Assembly (NCBI GenBank): GCA_014885115.2
Contig: WKLE02002636.1
Location: 1-12,462, forward strand
Source of the DNA: Asterionellopsis glacialis
Taxonomy: Eukaryota > Bacillariophyta > Plagiogrammaphyceae > Rhaphoneidales > Asterionellopsidaceae
Length of the DNA stretch: 12,462 nt
Direction of reading: 5' to 3'
Shown here: positions 1 through 7,886 of the stretch, in pieces
How the letters are laid out: each line of letters starts with the position of its first letter
Position numbering within the stretch: the stretch's first letter is position 1
Notes under the pieces: generated by a model
Databases searched by the model: none
What the model was told of the DNA's origin: nothing
The model's input: only the letters and a program-made list of their open reading frames with translations
Position numbers and translations under genes: made by a program

Positions 1-438
1 CTGGTAGCATCGGAGGTAGTATCTTTTAATGACACGGCCTTCGTAGTTGCCCTGTTGAAAAGAAACTTGTTCTTCATATTCATAATTAAATTACCGTCTC
101 CCTAAATAGTGAAGTCGTCATTTTTACATTTGAAACACATTACCGTGGAGCCCATCAACGGTACTAACGTCACCATTTTCAGGGTTATCATCTTTAATGA
201 TAGTCTATCTCACAATCAACTACTTAAAACAGTTGAGGTCTCCGATACGCCAGTTTTCCAATCTTCGAGGAGCACCTACCCAACGAAGGGTGAAAAATGT
301 TTTAAACCTTTCGCCAGGATCTTATTTGACCATCCGTTGATGGGTCAAAATTCCTTCAATAGTGAAGTCGCCAACCCTCCGCAGGGTTGAACAACCATCA
401 CAGTTCAAAAGGAATTCTTTACAGTACGTATTTTTTTG
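1..438. other. Intergenic region with several stem-loops, no supported gene
   Basis: This stretch lies downstream of the oligopeptidase gene stop. A 93-codon plus-strand open frame (109-390) exists but starts at GTG, has no early ATG and matches nothing I know, so I do not call it a gene. Visible structure: stem 186-191/197-202 (6 bp, 5-nt loop); stem 236-243/269-277 (8 bp with one bulged C); stem 325-334/339-349 (10 bp with one bulged G, loop CGTT); and stem 372-378/383-389 (7 perfect bp, loop CCGC). A 13-base direct repeat (AATAGTGAAGTCG) occurs at 105-117 and 358-370. Function is unknown; it may be 3'-UTR structure, a repeat remnant or an RNA gene. Confidence 0.5.
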
Positions 439-3056
439 TTATACTTTCAAGTCATCTTCGTAATTTTGAACGATGAAAGCATTTTCTCTGGAAATTAAAG
501 AAAAAGGTTGCAAAAACAACAAATGTCAGATTTAAACTAATTCCAAGTCAAAGTGTAGCAACAATAAGCACGGCGCCTCAAAATATTTTGAGCCTACTTA
601 CAAGGCACCAACATGAATCCTTCTCCCGTGCAAGTGGTGACCTCCCTGAGTCTCTATATGAAGTAGAGGTGGACTTTCTTCTCTATTTGTCATGTTGTGA
701 CGAACTTTGATAGCAAAAGATACAGGATGCCAGAATGGAACATTCTCATCATCAAGAGTTCCTATGAGAAGCATTCTAGGGTATCTTTGTCTTTTGATAT
801 TTGATACTGGACAATAGTGAGAAATTGTGCTTCTAGCTCGCTGGTCGACAAGTGGATTTCCCCACTCTTCCCATTCGTGTTCGGTAAGAGGCAACGTAGA
901 GTCTGTCGTGGCAGTCATAACATCTAAGAATCCATTTGTTATAACTACATTGCCAAATAGAGAAGGCATCTGATTCACGGCCGCTCCGACTGCTACACCA
1001 CCTGCAGAGAAAGCCTTTGCAGTGAGCAAGCGTGGTTCTGTTATTTGAAGGTGCCCAGTGAGCGCTTTGGCACATGCTAAAATAAACGCAGATCAATCAT
1101 TAGCTATCGAAGCGAGATATATCACACAGGAAAAGAACTCTTTGACCAGATTCTCTTTTTGCAGTCAGTGCCACATGGGATCTTACCTATATAGTCTTCT
1201 ACTGCTCGTTGCTTTTGATAAAGGCGACCACGTTGGTACCAGGATCTTCCACAGTCACCTCCACCCCGGATGTGAGCGAACGCAAGCACAAAGCCTCTAC
1301 TAAGAAGGGGCACCGACGTCGGATCAAAAGTCATTGTTAACGATTGTCCATAGGCACCATAAGCAGATAGAATTGTCGGCCTCGTCTTGAACTCTCCTTC
1401 ACATTCTGACTGTGTATCTGACCGAACAATATCATTGCTATAAATCATGCAAAGTGGCACCAAAGTGCCATCTTGGCTTTCAACTAGGACACGTTTGTGA
1501 ATGATATTCCCTTGCATGTGTTCCTCTTCAATGTTATCTTGGTCCTCCGGAGACAACGAAATAAGTTCCTTAGTAAGCCAATCGTATTCGTAAAGTTTAG
1601 TACGTTCCACCGGGCTCTCAATTCCAAAACATAATCTTGTTGCATCGTAAAACATATTTCCGCCAGGATGAATGGAAGTGCATGCCTTAGTCTGTGGCAG
1701 AGGAATGGTTATAGGATCGCCATCATGTTTGCGATCCAGAATTCGTATCCGCTGGTGTCCATCTACTGTGGATGATTCGTAGAATGCAATAAAGTCACGA
1801 AATAGTTCCATATCATTTGTAACAAATTGCTCGTAGGTATCATTGGTTGCTGTATTACTATTCAACTTTTTGCCAAATTCACCCACCAGGGGTAGCTTTG
1901 CAATCGATGTTTGAAAGATAGATAATTCCTCAACTAGTCCAGAAGTCGTTATGCTTTCCTCAGTGGCACTTGCTAAAACAAAGACCTCTTGTTCTCTATC
2001 TACATCGATATGATACAGAACTCCTTCCTGCCGAGCACGAACAAGTAGAGGTTCTTCATCGAGAGAACTAACAAGTCTTATTTCGTTGCTAGTTTTTGTT
2101 GTTGCATGAATGGCAACATAGTTACGACCCTTCGTTCGTTGCACATCTACTATGACCGCTTCATCATTATTTTGATACATAATTGATGGTACACTTGTAT
2201 TGATTTCATTTGTCATGCCAATAGTACAAGCATGGATAGTATCTGGACGTCCCAAAACATTCGTTGTACTATAAAATATCGTATGTTTACCATCTTTCAT
2301 GGGACCAAATTCAACATTAGCAATAGGTCCGGAAAATAACATCTTGGCTCGTTTGTCTGCAATATGGCGTACCCAAATTTGTGATAATGGATTCTCCCCT
2401 TGAATAGGTGTCACAATGTATGCAACAAAGCTTTCATCTACTGACAATGAAACTGATCCAAGTTCCATTTCATGAAAGTTTATGTCGAAAACAATTTCTT
2501 CCTCAGAATCGTTGCTGTTGGAATATAAGTTCCATCTACGATATCTTCGAAAACCTTTTTCTAAATCATCCGAAATATCATATTGATATTTTCCAGTCGG
2601 TCCAAGCTCTCGACCTACAACTGGAGGATGTATGGACGCCTCAGTTTGAATTTCCTTCATGAGACGTTCATAGAGAGGTTGTTGAATATAACTTTGTGTT
2701 TTTTGTGTGTCCAAAAAAAGTTGACGCCAAAGATCTTCATCAAGCTTTCGTTGACGGAATCTACGACACAATTCGTCAACAGAAGTATCATTGTTATTGG
2801 ATGTTTGAGAAAAGTGTCGATACCAAATTGATGAGTGTTGTTGTTCTTTACGAGATAGGTTTTGACGTGTCGAATAAGACAAATTTGTAAAGCATCGCAA
2901 GCTTTTACCACACACCCTATTGATTTGAATAGGCGCTCGCCGATGGCACACCATCGAAGTGGCTTGCTTGGTACAAGTACTGACATCTTTCGTATGCTGC
3001 TCTTGAATTATCCGATACAAGCGTTGCCTGGTTCTACAAATCACGGAAGGTGACAT
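439..3056 (-). CDS. Oligopeptidase B-like serine peptidase (family S9A), three exons
   Basis: Spliced reading is complement(join(439..487, 602..1076, 1187..3056)), 797 residues. S9A oligopeptidase B enzymes cleave short peptides after basic residues with a Ser-Asp-His triad in an alpha/beta-hydrolase domain capped by a seven-bladed beta-propeller. Here residues about 100-560 hold the N-terminal helices and propeller. The hydrolase domain begins near AYGAYGQS and HIRGGGDCGRSWY. The predicted triad is Ser647 (FSAGG), Asp733 (TLDDENVPFW) and His770 (GGHH); EEWGNP is also typical. E. coli PtrB is about 686 residues, so this protein has a roughly 100-residue N-terminal extension. That extension is rich in Arg/Ser/Thr and poor in acidic residues early on, which suggests a mitochondrial presequence (inference). 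The ATG at 3056 is the first in the open frame. The gene is divergent from the aspartic protease. The serine peptidase assignment is strong; the exact S9A subfamily and localisation are less so. Confidence 0.92.
488..601 (-). other. Intron 2 of the oligopeptidase B-like gene (114 bp)
   Basis: Unspliced, the protein would stop at 598-600 directly after HVGAL. A perfect GTAAGT donor overlaps that stop, and a pyrimidine-rich acceptor (TTTAATTTCCAG) lies 114 bp further on. Splicing in phase 2 restores the Leu codon and adds ENAFIVQNYEDDLKV before a TAA at 439-441. The ENAFIV segment matches the hydrophobic C-terminal helix (E-x-AFLV type) that ends S9A enzymes, and the exon lengths sum to a multiple of three. 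Confidence 0.82.
1077..1186 (-). other. Intron 1 of the oligopeptidase B-like gene (110 bp)
   Basis: Read on the minus strand, the donor is ATAG|GTAAGA and the acceptor is TATTTTAG|CATG. The intron is phase 1. Removing it joins EDYI to CAKALTGHL through a split Ala codon, giving the DYxxACxALL-like pattern expected just before the catalytic serine in this family. Without splicing the frame runs into a stop at 1122, before the active site. Confidence 0.88.
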
Positions 3057-3355
3057 TTCAATTTTCGATGTTACAGAAGTTTTAACGTAAACGGAATTTT
3101 CTATTAGTCAATTTTTGGATGGCTGGATACTACAAATTTAATCAAATATTAGTAGAGATCGTTAATGTGGTATTGAATCATCTATGCAAACTTGGTGATC
3201 ATCGTCGCAATGTTGCGAGAGTTTTTTTTGGTTCACATGATATCCATCTAGATGTTGGGATACCCTGGGATATCTAAGGCTCATGTGGATATTAGCGTTG
3301 GAGATAAACGCGCTTTCCAAAGCTGTTTTAGAAACTGCCGACGTGCATAAGTTCC

Positions 3356-3383
3356 GGTACCTGGTACGGTACGGTACCGGTAC
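3356..3383. repeat. GGTAC repeat cluster, partly palindromic
   Basis: Five GGTAC copies begin at 3356, 3363, 3368, 3373 and 3379, including a GGTACC palindrome and the 10-bp palindrome GTACCGGTAC. The 13-mer GTACCTGGTACGG (3357-3369) recurs exactly at 6875-6887, upstream of another divergent gene pair. The role is unknown; it could be a transcription-factor site or a dispersed simple repeat. Confidence 0.6.
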
Positions 3384-3495
3384 TCTGCCAGTGCCCAGCA
3401 GTGCCCCGCCTGCGATGACCACGATAGAAGTGAGCTTCATGTGTCAATCTGAAATCATCCCATGAAATCCCCACTCGTCTTAATCTCAAATCTCA

Positions 3496-3517
3496 GTTGC
3501 TGTTGCTGTTGCTGTTG
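3496..3517 (+). repeat. GTTGCT microsatellite
   Basis: Three full copies of the hexamer GTTGCT followed by a partial copy, in the upstream region of the aspartic protease. No function is suggested. Confidence 0.8.
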
Positions 3518-3729
3518 GCACAATCCGTTTTTTTTGTGAACGCACCAAGTGCAACAACCACTTCATTTCAACTTTAGACTGTATTGGTGCTTTTGGAGAA
3601 CATTTCCTTTTCTCTATCCGAGAATTACTAGGGCAAAATACACAAAACGGGACGCATCCGATGACGTTAGTGCTACAATAGCTTTCATTTCGAGGACATT
3701 TGAAAAAACATAAGAGAAAGTACCTCAAG

Positions 3730-5277
3730 ATGATGTATCAACGTACTGTATCATTTAGAAAACATCGTAATTTCTGTGTATTGTGTTGTCTTGTAGCTTT
3801 TATGGTGATTCCTCCATCATCTGAGAAAGAGAGTTTTCCTCGACGTAGACTGTCGGAGTTAGAACAGCCATCTTTCACCATAAGTGAAGAAGAACGAAAT
3901 CTGGAAACACTACCTCGCAATCGTCGTCTGGTTCTGATTGATGAAGACAATTCATCAACTTTGGAAACTTCTCGTCATAAGGAGCCACCAGCTCTGTCAC
4001 GTCGTCTTGCGGGTCTTCGAGGTGCTACTACTGACGTAGAGAATGAAGAACTTTCAAATCAAAGAATCAAAAAGGAGTCGTTTTCTGCTGAAACAATGGA
4101 AGCTACTTTAACTGTCCCACTGCATGCAACAACAGGAACACATCATGTTCATGTTTATATTGGATCGCCTCCACAAAGACAAACACTAATTGTTGATACT
4201 GGATCACGATTAATGGCATTCCCATGTAAACCTTGCAATAATTGTGGCAAGCACGCCTCTGATTATTATGACCCGGTGAGAAGTACAACAGACGTCCTTC
4301 CGAAATGTGGTAACTGCTACTTGGCCGAGCTCTCCACATGTCTCAACGCTGATCAAAAGTGCCACCTTAAACAGCGATACACGGAAGGTTCTTCCTGGTC
4401 AGCGTACGAATTGGAAGATTTGGTATGGTTTGGTAATTCTAATTTGGAGGAAAGTACCGATTCCTTCATGAGACTAGCTGTTCCGTATTCGTTTGGATGT
4501 CAAATCGAAGAAACAGGTTTATTCAAAGATCAGTATGCAGATGGAATTTTGGGATTAGCCAAGCATGAAACATCGCTCATTCAAGCCATGTACGATGCTG
4601 GTTCCATCAGAAACAATGCCTTTTCATTATGCTTTACTCGGACCGGTGGAAGCCTATCTCTGGGTGGATCGTATGCGCAACAACATCGAGAACCTATGCG
4701 ATTTTCACCCTTGGCAACAACAGGTTCTGGCAAAAATATGTATAGTGTCAATGTTGTAGAAGTCCGAGTTGGAGATATATGCATAGCTTGTATGAGTACC
4801 GACCATACAATTCCTGAAGAATTGAACATATTTTCTTCCGGAAAGGGAACAATTCTTGACAGTGGAACTACTGACACTTATCTCCCTCAAATGCTTGAAG
4901 AACCTTTTAGAAAGGCATGGAAAGAAGCTAGTGGTATGCGTTTTTCCAAACGCAACCACGAAAGCTACACTTACGAAGCATTCCAGCGCTTACCCCGAAT
5001 AACGTTTGTCTTGGAGGGGATGCAAGAGGATAATAACGTTGTTCACGTTGTAGAGCCGGTGGCATATATGGAAGATGTACCGATTGATGCAAATGGGAAC
5101 GTCATCCCATGGAGTGGGACGGCAGCGCTGACGAACCGTATATACCTGGAGGAACAACAAGGCGCTGTTTTGGGTGCAAACGCAATGCTTGGGTATGACG
5201 TTCTGTTTGACATTGGGGGAAAACGAGTTGGCATTGCTCGAGCAGATTGCAGCGGTTCCACAAGTATAATTGAGTGA
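3730..5277 (+). CDS. Pepsin-family (A1) aspartic protease, plasmepsin V/ASP5-like
   Basis: Single exon, 515 residues from the tandem ATG at 3730; the frame is open to TTG at 3700, but ATG is the credible start. Residues about 15-28 form a hydrophobic stretch (signal peptide or signal anchor). A basic/acidic pro-region follows (about 30-125) with RRL motifs at 39, 65 and 91. The catalytic domain has Asp156 in LIVDTGSRL and Asp377 in GTILDSGTTD, with the family motif YADGILGLA between. Directly after the first Asp lies a Cys-rich insertion (FPCKPCNNCGKH, then KCGNC, STC, KCH). That pattern is known from the plasmepsin V/ASP5 branch of secretory-pathway proteases. Unlike plasmepsin V, no C-terminal membrane segment is visible; the protein ends soon after GIARADC. 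It probably acts in the ER, Golgi or outside the cell; the substrate is unknown. It converges on GPN3 with a 55-bp gap. Confidence 0.92.
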   Translation: MMYQRTVSFRKHRNFCVLCCLVAFMVIPPSSEKESFPRRRLSELEQPSFTISEEERNLETLPRNRRLVLIDEDNSSTLETSRHKEPPALSRRLAGLRGATTDVENEELSNQRIKKESFSAETMEATLTVPLHATTGTHHVHVYIGSPPQRQTLIVDTGSRLMAFPCKPCNNCGKHASDYYDPVRSTTDVLPKCGNCYLAELSTCLNADQKCHLKQRYTEGSSWSAYELEDLVWFGNSNLEESTDSFMRLAVPYSFGCQIEETGLFKDQYADGILGLAKHETSLIQAMYDAGSIRNNAFSLCFTRTGGSLSLGGSYAQQHREPMRFSPLATTGSGKNMYSVNVVEVRVGDICIACMSTDHTIPEELNIFSSGKGTILDSGTTDTYLPQMLEEPFRKAWKEASGMRFSKRNHESYTYEAFQRLPRITFVLEGMQEDNNVVHVVEPVAYMEDVPIDANGNVIPWSGTAALTNRIYLEEQQGAVLGANAMLGYDVLFDIGGKRVGIARADCSGSTSIIE

Positions 5278-5332
5278 TAGGGTTGCGACTGTAATATACT
5301 AATGTTGTTACAATTTTAAAAAGAAATTTGTT
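5278..5332. other. 55-bp gap between convergent genes
   Basis: Only 55 bp lie between the stop codons of the plus-strand aspartic protease and the minus-strand GPN3. Any normal-length 3' UTRs must overlap in antisense. The aspartic protease ends with two adjacent stop codons, TGA TAG. Confidence 0.85.
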
Positions 5333-6238
5333 TTATTCCAAGCTATCATCACCTTCTGCTCCCTTCACCTCCAGGTCTTCACCATATTGAATAGCATGAT
5401 CAACTATTTGGAGAGCATGGTCGAGACTATCTTCATCCATGATATTCAGCGGGCAAAAGCTAACCATCGAAAAGTCGTCCAGTAAGGTGCAAATTGCTTC
5501 TGTAAGTCTATTTCGTTTTCGCCTTCGGATTTCGATCTTTTTCCGTGCCTCAGCAGTTTCCTTACTATCATCGTCTTCCCGAGTGGCCTTTGCTTGTGCT
5601 AGAGCTAGCTGACCGTGTTCTTCAAACTCCCATAGTTGAACTGCACTTTCGGTACCCAGCATCTTTTCGACAGCTTCTTCACTGACTAAATCACATTTGG
5701 ATAACATGTTCACGTGTGGAAGTTCAAGAGAAATCATAGCACTTAGAGATAAAAGACTACCCGAGAGAAACTTGGATGTGTCGGTAAGGAACGTTGCATC
5801 CACAACAAAGACGCCTACCATACTGGATGCATATCCCCAAACTCGCATCCGATCCAAGACACGTCTCATCACAGGGACATGTGTATAAAGTTCCACCTGC
5901 CCTGGACAATCTAAGATGAGGTATTCGTCATCGTCAAAGGCCTCTAAATTGTCATGGAGCCATTCAGGATTTTCAAGGAGATACTCCATACAATACACGA
6001 GCGATCCGTTTGGTCCTAGTCCCAACTCCTCCATAACATCATCTACAGAGATGAGCTCTCGAATATCAAACGCAACTTCATAATTGAAATTTTCTGCTGC
6101 CGGATCAAGATTCGCTACATTGACTCTACGTCCCCTCGCGCCTCCAATCGTAGCACAGTGTTGTTGCATTGCCTGACAATATGTCGATTTACCTGACCCA
6201 GCTGGGCCCATCACAATTTGAATAGCACATCGTCCCAT
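5333..6238 (-). CDS. GPN3: GPN-loop GTPase 3 (RNA polymerase II assembly/import factor)
   Basis: 301 residues from the ATG at 6238, close to the roughly 284 residues of human GPN3. GPN GTPases work as dimers (GPN3 with GPN1) and are needed for assembly and nuclear import of RNA polymerase II. Motifs: P-loop GPAGSGKST at residues 11-19, NLDPAAENFNY at 43-53, the diagnostic GPN tripeptide at 75-77, DCPGQVELYTH at 110-120, and SKCD (G4-like) at 180-183. IQYGEDLE near the C terminus is also a GPN3 hallmark. A charged insertion (about 225-245, rich in D, E, K and R) is somewhat longer than in animals. The frame is open up to an ATG at 6358, adding 40 residues with a short hydrophobic stretch; since MGRCAIQIVMGP matches the family N terminus and the ATG sits in CCATGG, I prefer 6238. 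Single exon, with its upstream region facing the cyclin gene. Confidence 0.95.
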   Translation of the reverse strand: MGRCAIQIVMGPAGSGKSTYCQAMQQHCATIGGARGRRVNVANLDPAAENFNYEVAFDIRELISVDDVMEELGLGPNGSLVYCMEYLLENPEWLHDNLEAFDDDEYLILDCPGQVELYTHVPVMRRVLDRMRVWGYASSMVGVFVVDATFLTDTSKFLSGSLLSLSAMISLELPHVNMLSKCDLVSEEAVEKMLGTESAVQLWEFEEHGQLALAQAKATREDDDSKETAEARKKIEIRRRKRNRLTEAICTLLDDFSMVSFCPLNIMDEDSLDHALQIVDHAIQYGEDLEVKGAEGDDSLE

Positions 6239-7886
6239 GGTCGACAAAGGTCTCTGAGATAGAGATAATACACAGAACACAGAAAAGATTAGAGATCTTG
6301 TTCTCCCGATTGATCGAGGATAACCGAGGTTGTCGAGTTGGATGGAGGTTGACAACATCTCTGTGTCTTTTTTAGGGTCGGTGGTCAGTCGTTGATTTCA
6401 AGATTTCGATATGTCGAGTCAAGAGATAGTCTATCTGTCAACCGTATTTGAAAATAACAGTATCACTCCTCAACTCTCTCTCCCTGTAGTCCTACTCTAG
6501 AGGCTAGCAGTCAAAGATCACCGGTTGCTGGACTTGCCTTGCCGGCATATTCCCGCCGTGGCAATTTTCTGTTGGGGAGGAGATAGATAAGGGACAGTCC
6601 TACCAGATACGTCAAGAATTCTTTTGTATTTTTTTAAAAATTGAGTCTTCGGAAGATTTTTAAATTCATTCCATGTATCAGAGGAATTACGCACGTCAGA
6701 CACTCCCTATATACCACAAATGGGTTTTACCGCTTTTCGGAGTCTTGCTTGCTCGATTTATAAGACAAACCGTAGACCTGTAAGATCGAACCCAGCTAAG
6801 TAGCAAGTAGAAAATGGTCGTTGATTTATGAGTTCACACTATTGCCTGTTATTTGTGTACCAATTACTAGTACTGTACCTGGTACGGCAGTCGCATATAA
6901 ATCCAGTTCAAAGATTTGTCGGTATGATTGAAATTACGGTTTCCAGCAATCGGGAATTGCTGGCTCGTGTAAAAGATACCTTTTGAAAAGATTGGGTACT
7001 ACAATTATGTAATTATTCGTATTTCGATCATATGCATATTGTATTGGCTTTTGAGCGAACTTACGGGAGTCTTGCAGGCTCGTTTGAAAAGTCTTCTTGG
7101 TTCCGTCTTGTTTTGTATTGTATGTATGTATGAACACAGATGAGTTCACACAGCACCTTAGAATAATTATGACTCAATAATTACCTCTTAAGTAACTGTA
7201 CATTACTATGGTGATTATTTTTTGAAAACCAAGTCAGATCATACCTGGTATCCTCTTTTTGATCTAAGTACCGGTATTATGAGAGCCGTCACGTTTAGTT
7301 ATTAAGTAATTACATGTGGGAATTCACTCATCTTCATAATTAAATGTAACTGTCTGAAGGAGTCTTGCAGCACCCTTGAAGGACTCTTGAACAGTCGTGC
7401 CTAGCAACGAATTCTAACGTGGTGTTGAGTAGACCGAATACATATGAAGCATATAATCCTATAGAAACGTATACATCATAAGAAATGTGCGTATACGTGC
7501 TGTAATATATGATATTGTAATAAATCCCACAGGGGTAGCAACTCACATATGATGTGAAAATAGTATGTAAACCTTTACACAGTCTTATGTATCAGGTAGA
7601 GGTGAGTACGGGATCGGGTACAATTGGTAACCCTCGCCCTTACTTTCGTTAGAAAATTTGAAACCATACAAACTTTTTAACTTGACAGTCCCGTCAAGCG
7701 GCGCAGATCGCCACACAAGACAAACTCGGAAAAACGGTGTTTTGCATTCTGGCACACAATTTGGAGCGGGGGCCCATCTGGTCGGTGTGTACATGCGCAA
7801 CCACAATCTGGGACGGGGTAAAACACAAACACATTTACACACACACACTACATACTTTCTTTATATCAATGATGCTAAAGCTTACC
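6239..7886. other. Long intergenic region upstream of divergent GPN3 and cyclin genes
   Basis: About 1.6 kb with no supported gene. Open frames of 60-87 codons on the minus strand (for example 6518-6703, 6934-7149, 7340-7546, 7585-7848) start at GTG/TTG or have skewed composition and no recognisable motif. Visible elements are the 13-mer GTACCTGGTACGG at 6875-6887 (also at 3357-3369), a GTACCGGTA-like site near 7268-7276, diverged repeats carrying GGAGTCTTGC (6739, 7066, 7359) and ATGAGTTCACAC (6828, 7140), and an AC-rich tract just before the cyclin start (about 7820-7850). Both promoters should lie here. Confidence 0.55.
6739..7368 (+). repeat. Possible diverged tandem repeat of about 300 bp
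   Basis: The decamer GGAGTCTTGC occurs at 6739-6748, 7066-7075 and 7359-7368 (spacings 327 and 293). The 12-mer ATGAGTTCACAC follows the first two copies at 6828-6839 and 7140-7151 (spacing 312). The first two copies also share GCTCG just after the decamer. The order is conserved but most of the intervening sequence is not obviously alignable by eye, so this may be an old tandem duplication or chance motif recurrence. Confidence 0.3.

Larger units (their letters stand above)
3057..3729. promoter_or_regulatory. Shared upstream region of two divergent genes
   Basis: These 673 bp separate the ATG of the minus-strand oligopeptidase from the ATG of the plus-strand aspartic protease, so both promoters should lie here. 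Visible elements are the GGTAC cluster at 3356-3383, a GTTGCT microsatellite at 3496-3517, and an imperfect inverted repeat with arms CACATGATATCC (3234-3245) and GGATATC plus TCATGTG (3268-3274, 3281-3287). Short open frames on both strands (60-92 codons) have no recognisable product. No TATA box or initiator can be assigned with confidence. Confidence 0.55.

Noticed and set aside
109..390. 93-codon plus-strand open frame
   Set aside because: Starts at GTG, has no ATG in its first 75 codons, matches no family and overlaps strong hairpins.
4103..5261. Minus-strand frames inside the aspartic protease (70-98 codons)
   Set aside because: Shadows of the strongly supported plus-strand protease.
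6239..6358. 40-residue N-terminal extension of GPN3
   Set aside because: The family N terminus matches MGRCAIQIVMGP at 6238, and GPN proteins are not secreted or organelle-targeted.
6518..6703. 61-codon minus-strand frame upstream of GPN3
   Set aside because: GTG start, no homology that I recognise and no context supporting a gene.
6785..6800. tRNA-like T-loop word (GGTTCGATC on the minus strand)
   Set aside because: The flanking bases do not form a T stem and no acceptor, D or anticodon arms are present.
6934..7180. Minus-strand open frame of about 80 codons
   Set aside because: No ATG start, no recognisable motif, no convincing splice sites; probably chance in AT-rich intergenic DNA.
7737..7886. 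N-terminal extension of the cyclin frame
   Set aside because: Open but it is AC-repeat leader sequence with no cyclin features; ATGs at 7869/7872 and 7887 fit better.
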